Origin: CAYILR01 sp964364175
Lineage (GTDB): Bacteria; Bdellovibrionota; UBA1018
DNA length: 64,000 nt
Reading direction: 5' to 3'
NCBI GenBank assembly: GCA_964364175.1
Contig: CAYILR010000015.1
Location: 1-64,000 of the forward strand
A program made the position numbers and the translations under genes. Shown one piece after another: positions 25,064 to 32,050 of this stretch (its first letter is position 1; the number at the start of each line of letters is the position of its first letter). The notes beneath the pieces are model-generated. The model was not told the origin of the DNA, made no database searches, and saw only the letters and a program-made list of their open reading frames with translations.

Positions 25064-25941
25064 GCTTCGTCCTCCAGGTGCTTGTTGACGACCTCTTGCC
25101 CTCGGCCGACGTCGCTCGGGCGTCCGAACAGTGGGCGCAGAACCTGGGGTGGCGCCAGGACTTTGAGCTTCGGCGGCTCGGCTTCCTGTACGGGCTCAGG
25201 ATCGACTTCCTGGACCGGGGGTGCCTCGTAGGCGGGGATCTTGCCCTCGGAGAGCTTGGAGAGGCGTTCGCGCGTCCGACGGACGGCCTCGGGGGTGATG
25301 TCGATGCCCAGGAACCGGCAGCCGTTGACGAGAGCGGCCTCACCCGTGGAACCAGACCCGCAGAACGGGTCCAGGACAAGCTCACCAGGCAAAGCCGATT
25401 GCTGGACCAAGGTCCCGAGCACCTGGCACGGTTTTTCTGTGGGGTATAAAGCATCTCCCTTAAGGCGCTTGCAGCGAAGAATGTCGCTCACTCCGAGGTT
25501 GGCCAGTCGTCGCTTTTCACCACCAGGACGGACGAAGAACAAGATGTCCTCATAGGTACGACGAAAGTGGTAACCCATGCCTATGGTGACCTTATCCCAT
25601 ATGAGCCGATTGCCCCACTTGAACCCGAGTGCCAAGGCAACCGGGACCAGGGCATAGGAGGTCTCAGGATCGCAGAACATGTAGAAGTGGCGACCTGGCT
25701 TGAGGACACGCAAGAACTCCGTGAAGTAGTCCTTAAACATCGCATTCTCGATGACCGGGAACCAGACGTTGGAGGACGACTTCGACACCTTGAGCCGGGT
25801 CGTGGTGCCGGTCTTGCGGTGCTTCTCCAAGCTGGCGTAGGGCGGATCGCTACAGATCAGATCGACAGAAGCCGAGGGGACGCGCTCTCGCAGGTACGAA
25901 AGTGCGTCACCCTCGTGGAGGTCGAACGTCGGTAGCGTCAT
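25060..25941 (-). CDS. DNA methyltransferase, beta-type (DPPY)
   Basis: SDPPYAS near the N-terminus is the N6-adenine/N4-cytosine catalytic motif, and LDPFCGSGSTGEAAL near residue 200 is the SAM-binding motif; this order defines the beta class. Between them lies a target-recognition region with FRRTYEDILFFVRPG. The 3' part ends in a Pro/Glu-rich tail. The ATG at 25941 is chosen over an in-frame TTG at 25959. No restriction endonuclease gene adjoins it, so it is probably an orphan protecting or marking phage DNA. Confidence 0.88.
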   Translation of the reverse strand: MTLPTFDLHEGDALSYLRERVPSASVDLICSDPPYASLEKHRKTGTTTRLKVSKSSSNVWFPVIENAMFKDYFTEFLRVLKPGRHFYMFCDPETSYALVPVALALGFKWGNRLIWDKVTIGMGYHFRRTYEDILFFVRPGGEKRRLANLGVSDILRCKRLKGDALYPTEKPCQVLGTLVQQSALPGELVLDPFCGSGSTGEAALVNGCRFLGIDITPEAVRRTRERLSKLSEGKIPAYEAPPVQEVDPEPVQEAEPPKLKVLAPPQVLRPLFGRPSDVGRGQEVVNKHLEDEA

Positions 25942-25986
25942 GCCGCCGACGTAGCACAAAAGGACCGGGCTTCACAGCCCGAACCG

Positions 25987-26430
25987 TCATCCTGCTTTCT
26001 TGCACGCCGTGAGGCGGTCGGCAGCGAAGCGGACGGTGATCAACTGCCCCTTCTTCACCTCCAAGACGCCGAGCGGCAGACGAATGAAGGCTTCGTTGCC
26101 GCCGATCTTCTGCGCCTTGTAGTCGCGCTCATCACCGATCTTCGCCGCCACGCGACCACGACCACGATCCGCGGGTGCCACGCTGTCGGCGTACTTCGTC
26201 AGCAGATCGGCGCGGTCGGGGAACTGCGCCTTGAGGTCTTCGGCAGCGCGATGCACCGCCGAAGACGACACCTTGCCGGTCTCGACGAGCTTCTGCACGA
26301 GGCCAAGGCCCTCAGCGAGGAACATGATGACCACGTCCTTGTATGTGATCTTCTCCTTCTTGCCATTGCCCTTCGTGCCTTTGCCGTTCTTCGCTTCCTT
26401 CTTCTTCTTCGTTCCGTAGCGCATTTCCAT
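25987..26430 (-). CDS. Unknown basic protein, first gene of the operon
   Basis: ATG 26430 follows AAGGGAGCACCGG; the open frame continues upstream only through non-coding DNA. The 147-residue protein starts with a very basic stretch rich in Lys and Gly (MRYGTKKKKEAKNGKGTK) and continues with a helical domain and a C-terminal beta part (KKGQLITVRFAADRL). A DNA-binding or nucleoid-like role is possible. It is the first gene after a promoter-like sequence at 26496-26525. Confidence 0.6.
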   Translation of the reverse strand: MEMRYGTKKKKEAKNGKGTKGNGKKEKITYKDVVIMFLAEGLGLVQKLVETGKVSSSAVHRAAEDLKAQFPDRADLLTKYADSVAPADRGRGRVAAKIGDERDYKAQKIGGNEAFIRLPLGVLEVKKGQLITVRFAADRLTACKKAG

Positions 26431-26495
26431 CTCCGGTGCTCCCTTGTGGGAGGTTATCGTTTGCTGCCCAACCATAAAACTGGTCGGCCTCAATG

Positions 26496-26525
26496 ATGGT
26501 ATGCGCACCGGATCGAATCGGTCAA
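26496..26525 (-). promoter_or_regulatory. Sigma70-like promoter
   Basis: On the minus strand TTGACC (26520-26525) and TACCAT (26496-26501) are separated by 18 bp, upstream of the gene starting at 26430. It lies in the only long gap of the minus-strand early block, directly after a terminator for the preceding gene, so it fits as the promoter of the operon that runs leftwards from here. Confidence 0.5.
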
Positions 26526-26761
26526 GTAACCCATCGCTCTTTTTTCGACGGATCCCAGCGAACATTGGAAACAAGGTCCACCGGCTGTCGAGCGAACCAC
26601 CGCACGCAAAGCGCCCGAGGATCCTCACCACACTAGACCAGATGGCCGATGTCATCTTCCCGATATACTTGAGCTTTTTTCACGATCCAGGTAGCCCAGG
26701 CATAACCGGGGATACCACCTGGGCGGTCTGATTGCCTAGCAGGAGACGACGCCCAAGGCAC

Positions 26762-26787
26762 AAAAAACAGCCTCTGCGGCTTTTTTT
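26762..26787. terminator. Rho-independent terminator (works on both strands)
   Basis: AGCC (26769-26772) and GGCT (26778-26781) form a stem with a 5-nt loop, flanked by six A on one side and seven T on the other, which extend the pairing apart from one bulged base. It lies 44 nt after the stop of the clamp-loader gene (minus strand). Confidence 0.7.
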
Positions 26788-26830
26788 GTAACCGCTTGAG
26801 GGTCCACGAGTGGAAGGCATCTGGTTCCTT

Positions 26831-28042
26831 TCAGGCGGCTTCCTTAGAAGCCTTCTTGTCTTCGGCCGGAGTGGCCTTCTTGATGAACTTCTGGCAAAGC
26901 AGTGAAGCACGGGCGATGGGCTCGCCGATGACCTCGCCGACCGGGACCTGATGGTTTGAAGTCTCGATGCGGAGCCTGGTGAAGCAAGCGTAGGCGTCAA
27001 GCACCACCTGGCGGGCTTCGATGTGTAGCGGATGGGATGCGGTTGTGAAAGCGAACAGGCCCAGGTTGTCGAACACGTCCTTGTAGTAGGCATCCATGAG
27101 CTTCGGGTTGGTGGACAAGAGCATGGCTTGACGCATCATCTCGGTGAGCTTGGCCAGGAGGATATCAGCCTCGGCGCGGGCGTCCTCGGCGCGCTTGAGG
27201 GCACCACCAGGCTTGCCCTCCAGAACGCCGCGGATGATGGCCCCAGCGATGGTTTCGACATCCGCGACAGAGACCTGTTGGATGAAGCCGTTGACGACGG
27301 CGGTGTCGATGGTCTGCCCCGCTTGTTGGGCGTCGAGCACCATCGTGTAGACCTGCTCCAGGGCGTGCAGGGCATTGCGTGGGTGCGAACCCGTGACCTT
27401 GGCGATGCGGACCAAGTGCTCCTTCATGAGCCCGGCCTTCGCGAGACCCTTCTTCTGCGCCACCGAGACCAGAAGCTCGGTGCATTCCTCGACGGAGACG
27501 GCCTGGAGTTTGAGCGCCGAGCAGCGTCCGATGATGGTCTGCGGGAGCTTCTCTGGGTTCGTGGTCAAGATCATGAACACGACGTGGAGAGGCGGTTCTT
27601 CCAAGGTCTTCAACATAGCTTGCCAGGCTTGCGGCGTAAGCTGATGCGCCTCGTCGAGAATCACGACTTTCTTCTTACCAAACATCGGCAACATCGTGAC
27701 CCGTTGTGTGAGGGTACGGATCGCGTCGATGCCGCGGTCGGAGGCGGCGTCGATCTCGATGTAGTCGGGGTGGTTGCCGGCGTCGAACGATTTGCACGCT
27801 CTGCACTCACCGCAAGCAGTCCCGTTCTTGGGCTCGGCACACAGCGCTGCACGGCCGATGATCCGCGCCGAAGTCGTCTTCCCGCTGCTGGTAGAACCTG
27901 CGATCAGGATCGACCGTGGAATGCGGCCAGTGCGGAGCCACGAACCTACGACTCTCTTCGTCTTGTCCTGGCCGATGATGTCGTCGAGGTGGTAGGGACG
28001 GTACGCCTCGGTCAACATGAGGCTGTCGGTAACTTCGGGCAT
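26831..28042 (-). CDS. Clamp loader ATPase, DnaX (gamma/tau)-like
   Basis: The 403-residue protein has Walker A GSTSSGKT (residues 49-56), the four-cysteine zinc module C68-x8-C77-x2-C80-x2-C83 typical of DnaX, Walker B VVILDEAH, and the GRC (SRC-like) arginine-finger box in TIIGRCSALKL. It matches gamma/tau of bacterial clamp loaders, which load the sliding clamp at primer ends; its partner would be the clamp at 38454-39767. A single AAA gene is seen, so either this subunit works alone, as in some phages, or small subunits lie elsewhere. The start has an AAGGAG site 8 nt upstream. Confidence 0.92.
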   Translation of the reverse strand: MPEVTDSLMLTEAYRPYHLDDIIGQDKTKRVVGSWLRTGRIPRSILIAGSTSSGKTTSARIIGRAALCAEPKNGTACGECRACKSFDAGNHPDYIEIDAASDRGIDAIRTLTQRVTMLPMFGKKKVVILDEAHQLTPQAWQAMLKTLEEPPLHVVFMILTTNPEKLPQTIIGRCSALKLQAVSVEECTELLVSVAQKKGLAKAGLMKEHLVRIAKVTGSHPRNALHALEQVYTMVLDAQQAGQTIDTAVVNGFIQQVSVADVETIAGAIIRGVLEGKPGGALKRAEDARAEADILLAKLTEMMRQAMLLSTNPKLMDAYYKDVFDNLGLFAFTTASHPLHIEARQVVLDAYACFTRLRIETSNHQVPVGEVIGEPIARASLLCQKFIKKATPAEDKKASKEAA

Positions 28043-28094
28043 CGGTAATTGCTCCTTGTAGGGACCAGTTAGGTAGTGCTGGTTCGGTTTCTCG

Positions 28095-28583
28095 TCAATC
28101 GTCTGATGCTGGAGCCTTCCCTGTGCGGCGGTCTTCAGACCAGAAGCGCATGAGCGCCCTTCGGGAAAACTCAGTACCGGCCTCCTGGCCTCGAAGCTCT
28201 TGTAGGAGGCTGAGAGGCACGCGAGCGCACGGCTCGGGCATAGCCTTCAGGATGTCCGGGGTCAGGGCGATCTCGGGAGCCTGGTTCTCAGCTACTCCGT
28301 CGAGTGCCTTTTCGGCGTCGGCCAGCGGGATCGAAACCCGGAACAAGATGCCAGGATGGATCGACAGGTGGGGGACCAAAGGCCCGCTGTAGGCGATGTT
28401 GAGCACCAGGCCGGTGAGCGCCTTCTCGGCTGGTACCTGGGCCACGACCCGCACGATGCGGGCCTTGATACGCCAGTGTTGCTTCCGGTCGACGTGGCGG
28501 CGTGCAGCGTCGATGATGACGGCCACGACGTCGACCACATTGGGAGGGACCGCATTAGGAATGTCGGATCGACTTCCACTCAC
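28095..28583 (-). CDS. Unknown 162-residue protein
   Basis: The protein has alternating strands (VAVIIDAARRHV, ARIVRVVAQVPA, TGLVLNIAYSGPLVP, FRVSIPLADA), consistent with a compact alpha/beta or beta domain; no active-site motif is visible. ATG 28583 overlaps the previous TGA. It stands between dCTP deaminase and clamp loader genes, so a nucleotide or replication role is plausible but unproven. Confidence 0.6.
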   Translation of the reverse strand: MSGSRSDIPNAVPPNVVDVVAVIIDAARRHVDRKQHWRIKARIVRVVAQVPAEKALTGLVLNIAYSGPLVPHLSIHPGILFRVSIPLADAEKALDGVAENQAPEIALTPDILKAMPEPCARVPLSLLQELRGQEAGTEFSRRALMRFWSEDRRTGKAPASDD

Positions 28584-28852
28584 AACGTGACCTGAAGGAC
28601 CGCGCCGTCGCGACCGGACCGCGACTGGTGGTCGTGCGCCTTGCCTGCTTTGTTGGGGACGTAGGAGACCTCGATGGCCTTCTTGTCCTTTGACAGCGAG
28701 ACAACAAGGACGACCTCACCAGCTTTGATGCTGATGGCCTCGCTCGACAACGGGGGGAGGGGACAGGGCTTTCCCTCCTTGTCGAATACCGGGGCCTCTG
28801 GTTCCAGGCCGACGACCTGGAAGCTGCTCACTCGTTGGCGGAAAAGCGTCAT
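28580..28852 (-). CDS. Unknown 90-residue beta-rich protein
   Basis: ATG 28852 overlaps the TGA of the dCTP deaminase homologue (ATGA) and is preferred to the long frame to 29116. Strands such as SIKAGEVVLVVSLSKDKKAIEVSYVP (read in two parts: SIKAGEVVLVVSL and KAIEVSYVP) suggest a small beta barrel. No family recognised. Confidence 0.55.
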   Translation of the reverse strand: MTLFRQRVSSFQVVGLEPEAPVFDKEGKPCPLPPLSSEAISIKAGEVVLVVSLSKDKKAIEVSYVPNKAGKAHDHQSRSGRDGAVLQVTL

Positions 28853-29535
28853 GGGGCCAGGACCTCGTAGTCCAGGTATGCCTTGGGAAGCATCATCTCG
28901 GGCTTCCACTCCGCCAGAAGCTGCTCGTGGGTTTTGCCCTTCACATCCGATGATTGGTACTTGCCGCCCTGATGGTAGGCGTCCTGCGGCTCGATGCCCG
29001 TCGTCGGGATGAAGACGATCTGGCCGATGCGGCGTCCAGAGACCAGCAGCACATCTCGTTTGGTATTGTTCACGACCTCCAAAGTCCATCTTTGAGCCCA
29101 CGAGATATCGCCCCATCCTGCACAGGCGCAGACCTGGATGCCAGAGCGGCCGGTGGTGGAGCGGGCCTTGATCATGGTCGTGTGGACCAGGTCGGTAGTC
29201 CCGATGAACTCCTCGGTGTGACAGAGGAGGAAGCCGCCTCTTGGCACCTGGATGACAGGAGTGCCTTTGGGGATGCCGGGCAGGTCCCGGTCGAGGGGCT
29301 GTGCTTTCTTCGGCTCACCCCACATGGCCGCGACGGAGTCCTTGTCGTAAGGGTTCAGGAGGTTCGAGTGGTTCCAGGCCGCGCCGGGCTGCTCCTCGTA
29401 GTACCACTCGCCGAGCCGGACGTCGTAGGATGAGTTCTTCACTTGCCGTTCATTGAACGGTGAAATGAAGATGTCGCCGCGTTGATAGGCGGCCAGGATT
29501 GCGGGCTTGGCAAGTACGGGAGCGGAGGTGTTCAT
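28849..29535 (-). CDS. dCTP deaminase / dUTPase-fold protein
   Basis: The 228-residue protein belongs to the dCTP deaminase family: SSYDVRLGEWYY at residues 35-46, IKARSTTGRSGI near 122-133 and AGWGDISWAQRWTLEVVNN near 139-157, which holds the catalytic Glu (153) in the TLE-x2-N context. Deaminases make dUTP from dCTP; bifunctional members also release dUMP. With dut at 5423-5917 this gives a route from dCTP to dUMP for thymidylate synthesis. A DCD-like protein with a different role cannot be excluded. Confidence 0.85.
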   Translation of the reverse strand: MNTSAPVLAKPAILAAYQRGDIFISPFNERQVKNSSYDVRLGEWYYEEQPGAAWNHSNLLNPYDKDSVAAMWGEPKKAQPLDRDLPGIPKGTPVIQVPRGGFLLCHTEEFIGTTDLVHTTMIKARSTTGRSGIQVCACAGWGDISWAQRWTLEVVNNTKRDVLLVSGRRIGQIVFIPTTGIEPQDAYHQGGKYQSSDVKGKTHEQLLAEWKPEMMLPKAYLDYEVLAP

Positions 29536-29612
29536 GCCCCGTCGTTTTCGTCGAGCCCGGAGGTGAAGTCAAGCTCAGTGAAGCGGGCCTCAGCGTCGAC
29601 CGCCGGAGGATC
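29532..29612 (-). other. Coding-like +1 frame tail after the exonuclease stop
   Basis: After the TGA of the DEDDh exonuclease (29611-29613), the +1 frame continues for 26 codons (DPPAVDAEARFTELDF, then TSGLDENDGA) and its TGA overlaps the ATG of the dCTP deaminase homologue in the ATGA style of this genome. There is no start codon in this frame. It is most simply a C-terminal extension displaced by an indel or reached by frameshifting. Confidence 0.4.
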
Positions 29613-30486
29613 ATTTTCTTCGCTTCAGCCGCGGAGGTGGCGAGATCTCGACGCCCATCGAATCGAGTTGGCTGAAGAGATTGTCCGCCGCCGCGGACGC
29701 TCTTAGAGCATCATTCGCTTCAAGGGCCTTGCCGAAATAGCCGAGAAGCTCGTCTGTCTGAGGGGTGAGTTCTTCGTCGTCGACCTGCAACGTGGCTTTC
29801 GAGGCCACGCTGTACCACGCCCAAAGTTCATCCAATAGTGCGTCGCCTTGCTTCGAACGGCGGGCCGCGGACACGAGAGCTTTTGCCGCAGCTTCGTGGG
29901 CGCCACCTTCGTTGATCTTGCGGAACGCGGCCAGGATGAGCTTCAACTGATGTTCAGCATCCGCCAGCGCATCGTGCTCGTTTTCATTCTTGTCGGTGAC
30001 GCCCAGGAACTCGGCTGCTTCCTTGTCCCCTGGATCGTATTCACCCATGAGGGCCATGATGAGGCCCTTCAGATCGATGGCGGAGTAGTGGACCAACTCG
30101 TAGTCTTCATGAAGAAGCCTCAACAAATATGAGACATCAGAACCTAGGCACCACCCCGCTGGGATCACCGGCGCACCGTAGAGGTCCGTGGCGCGCTTCA
30201 GGAGCTTGATGAGCCCGTCCCGGCTGGTCTTGTAGACGCCCGAGTCCAGGGCCTTACAGCGCTCCAGGAGGGCCTTCTGGTTCTCCCGCACCCAGTCCGT
30301 GACCTGGTGCTCCGGCCCCTCGGTGATGGGGAAGTCGGCCTTGTACTTGAGGCCCGGCACCTCGTGCTTCACGACTCGCATCGTCTTTGGGTCCCAAGGC
30401 ACGATGACACAGCCAAGCTGCATCAAACCCCCGATTGTGCTCACGGGGTGCGTGAATTCCGTGTCAAACGACAGCAAGGCGGGCAT
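29611..30486 (-). CDS. DEDDh 3'-5' exonuclease (RNase T/oligoribonuclease type)
   Basis: Motif I is LLSFDTEFTHP (D-x-E), and motif III is HDALADAEHQ (H-x4-D), which identifies a DEDDh exonuclease; the middle acidic residue probably lies in GSDVSYLLR. The fold occupies about residues 1-190; the last 100 residues are helical with a basic end (RLKRRK). It may trim RNA or DNA ends in nucleotide recycling. Start ATG 30486 has an AAGGA site. A +1 coding-like tail follows its stop. Confidence 0.82.
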   Translation of the reverse strand: MPALLSFDTEFTHPVSTIGGLMQLGCVIVPWDPKTMRVVKHEVPGLKYKADFPITEGPEHQVTDWVRENQKALLERCKALDSGVYKTSRDGLIKLLKRATDLYGAPVIPAGWCLGSDVSYLLRLLHEDYELVHYSAIDLKGLIMALMGEYDPGDKEAAEFLGVTDKNENEHDALADAEHQLKLILAAFRKINEGGAHEAAAKALVSAARRSKQGDALLDELWAWYSVASKATLQVDDEELTPQTDELLGYFGKALEANDALRASAAADNLFSQLDSMGVEISPPPRLKRRK

Positions 30487-30501
30487 CTTTGTCCTTCAGA
30501 T

Positions 30502-30783
30502 TCAGACGTCGACAGCACCCTCGTACTCCGGCAAGGTCTTGAGGTAGTTGTATGCTTGCGTGTGAACGTTCTGCGCTGCTGCGGGATCAAAGCCCGTCAT
30601 CTTGTTGAAGGTGCGCCGCTCCACGGGCGGCGTCACGCCATCCTGTGACTTGGTAAGATCGACGAAGACACCGATCTCGATGTAGAGCCCATTGGGCGCA
30701 TTGAACGCCACACAGAGGATCTTGTGGACGGCGTTGGCCGCGACGAGGGTGCTGCTGAACGTGGTGGACTTTTGCAGGGACAT
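30502..30783 (-). CDS. Unknown small protein next to tail-fibre genes
   Basis: A 93-residue protein with VHKILCVAFNAPNGLYIEIG and HTQAYNYLKTLPEYEGA. It lies directly after the tail-fibre genes in the same direction, so it may be a fibre partner or a small virion protein. No motif recognised. Confidence 0.55.
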   Translation of the reverse strand: MSLQKSTTFSSTLVAANAVHKILCVAFNAPNGLYIEIGVFVDLTKSQDGVTPPVERRTFNKMTGFDPAAAQNVHTQAYNYLKTLPEYEGAVDV

Positions 30784-30790
30784 GAGGACC

Positions 30791-32026
30791 TCAGTTGGAG
30801 AGGACGTGCCAGTTGGCTCCGTCAGAGTAACAGTGCACGCGACCTCGTGCAGTTGTAACGGTATAGGCGCCTACGCCGTCGATCGTTTCGGCTCCGCTTG
30901 GGTCGACGGTGATCGTATTCACCACTGACGCCGAGCCACTTTCGTCCTTCACGACAATGGTGCGGCCTGTGCGGCCCACGGCGGTTGGTAGATTGACAGT
31001 GCGAGCCGCCGCGATCGACGTGTACGCGATGAGATAGTCGGTGTCGAGGACCGTGTAGTCGGTATCGGCCACCGTGGTGCGCTTGAGGCCCTGCGAGGTC
31101 TGCACGTCAAGACCAGAGACCGGCGTACCGGTGGACAGGCCGATGGCTCCTGTTGTGCCAAGCACACCGTTGTTCGCATCGAGGAAGAACGCATTGGCGT
31201 TGCCATTGCTTTCGATTCGTGTGTCTGCGTTGGCGCCCGTCTCGTTCACAACCAGCGCCGCGATGCCGGTGACACCACGGATCTCAAGCATCGCAGTAGC
31301 GGTGACCAACCCTCCCGACGTGTCCCCGTTGGAGCCAATGACGACGTTGTTAACGGGGTCCACAATGACACCGAAACGCGCTCCCCCTGCGTTATTCCCG
31401 ATGAATATCCTACCGCCGCCACCGCTGTTACGCAATACCATCGGCCCAGGCGAGCCGCCGGGGTCGTATGTTTGTATCAGCGTGGTTTGGCCCATGTTTA
31501 GTAGACCATTATACGTGCTCCCAGACCACGCCGCTCCCGCCTGTAGTGCGCCCAACCAAAGGCCGGGGCTATACGCCGTGAGGTCGATTACCGCCGCAAG
31601 CTGCGAGCCTGTGCTCCCGAAAGAGCCATTTTTAATGTCAAACTTAGACTGTGTGGCAGGATACCCGCCAATTATAGTCAAGGCCGCAGTGGACGCGGGA
31701 AACGGCGGCCCGTAGGCTGTAGGCTGAATCACGAGTCTTGAGTTTACGTCATCGTAGACTAGACCGTTCGTGGCTCCAAGCACGCCCCCATTATTGTATT
31801 GCAACTGTGTGTCGCTGCCTGCGGCGGCAGGAGTCGCGGTGTCGACGTAGCCCTTAGTGGCTGCATCGGTGGTCACCGTTGGGGTAGCGAGATTCGTGAT
31901 CTTGAAACCGCCCATCGACTGAGCAGCAGTGAAGGCGCGTGTACCATCAGCAGCGACCAACTCGGTCGTAGTCTTTACCTTGACGATCGTGTTGTCTTGT
32001 AGCTGCTTCCCGTTGATTGATGACAT
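30791..32026 (-). CDS. Tail fibre protein with fibre-repeat N-terminus
   Basis: ATG 32026 has a strong GGGAGGAG site. The 411-residue protein starts with KQLQDNTIVKVKTTTEL, then the classical fibre repeat ITNLATPTVTTDAATKGYVD and the module AAGSDTQLQYNNGGVLGA also found in the next gene. The middle is Gly/Asn/Thr-rich, and the C-terminus (TVNLPTAVGRTGRTIVVKDE, IDGVGAYTV) is like receptor-end domains of many fibres. It probably contributes to host attachment. Confidence 0.8.
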   Translation of the reverse strand: MSSINGKQLQDNTIVKVKTTTELVAADGTRAFTAAQSMGGFKITNLATPTVTTDAATKGYVDTATPAAAGSDTQLQYNNGGVLGATNGLVYDDVNSRLVIQPTAYGPPFPASTAALTIIGGYPATQSKFDIKNGSFGSTGSQLAAVIDLTAYSPGLWLGALQAGAAWSGSTYNGLLNMGQTTLIQTYDPGGSPGPMVLRNSGGGGRIFIGNNAGGARFGVIVDPVNNVVIGSNGDTSGGLVTATAMLEIRGVTGIAALVVNETGANADTRIESNGNANAFFLDANNGVLGTTGAIGLSTGTPVSGLDVQTSQGLKRTTVADTDYTVLDTDYLIAYTSIAAARTVNLPTAVGRTGRTIVVKDESGSASVVNTITVDPSGAETIDGVGAYTVTTARGRVHCYSDGANWHVLSN

Positions 32027-32050
32027 ACATTCTCCTCCCAACAACAGAAA

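Larger units (their letters stand above)
26431..26830. other. 400-bp intergenic region
   Basis: The stretch has no convincing gene on either strand. It holds the promoter-like sequence at 26496-26525 and the hairpin terminator at 26762-26787. The rest shows nothing recognised. Confidence 0.6.
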
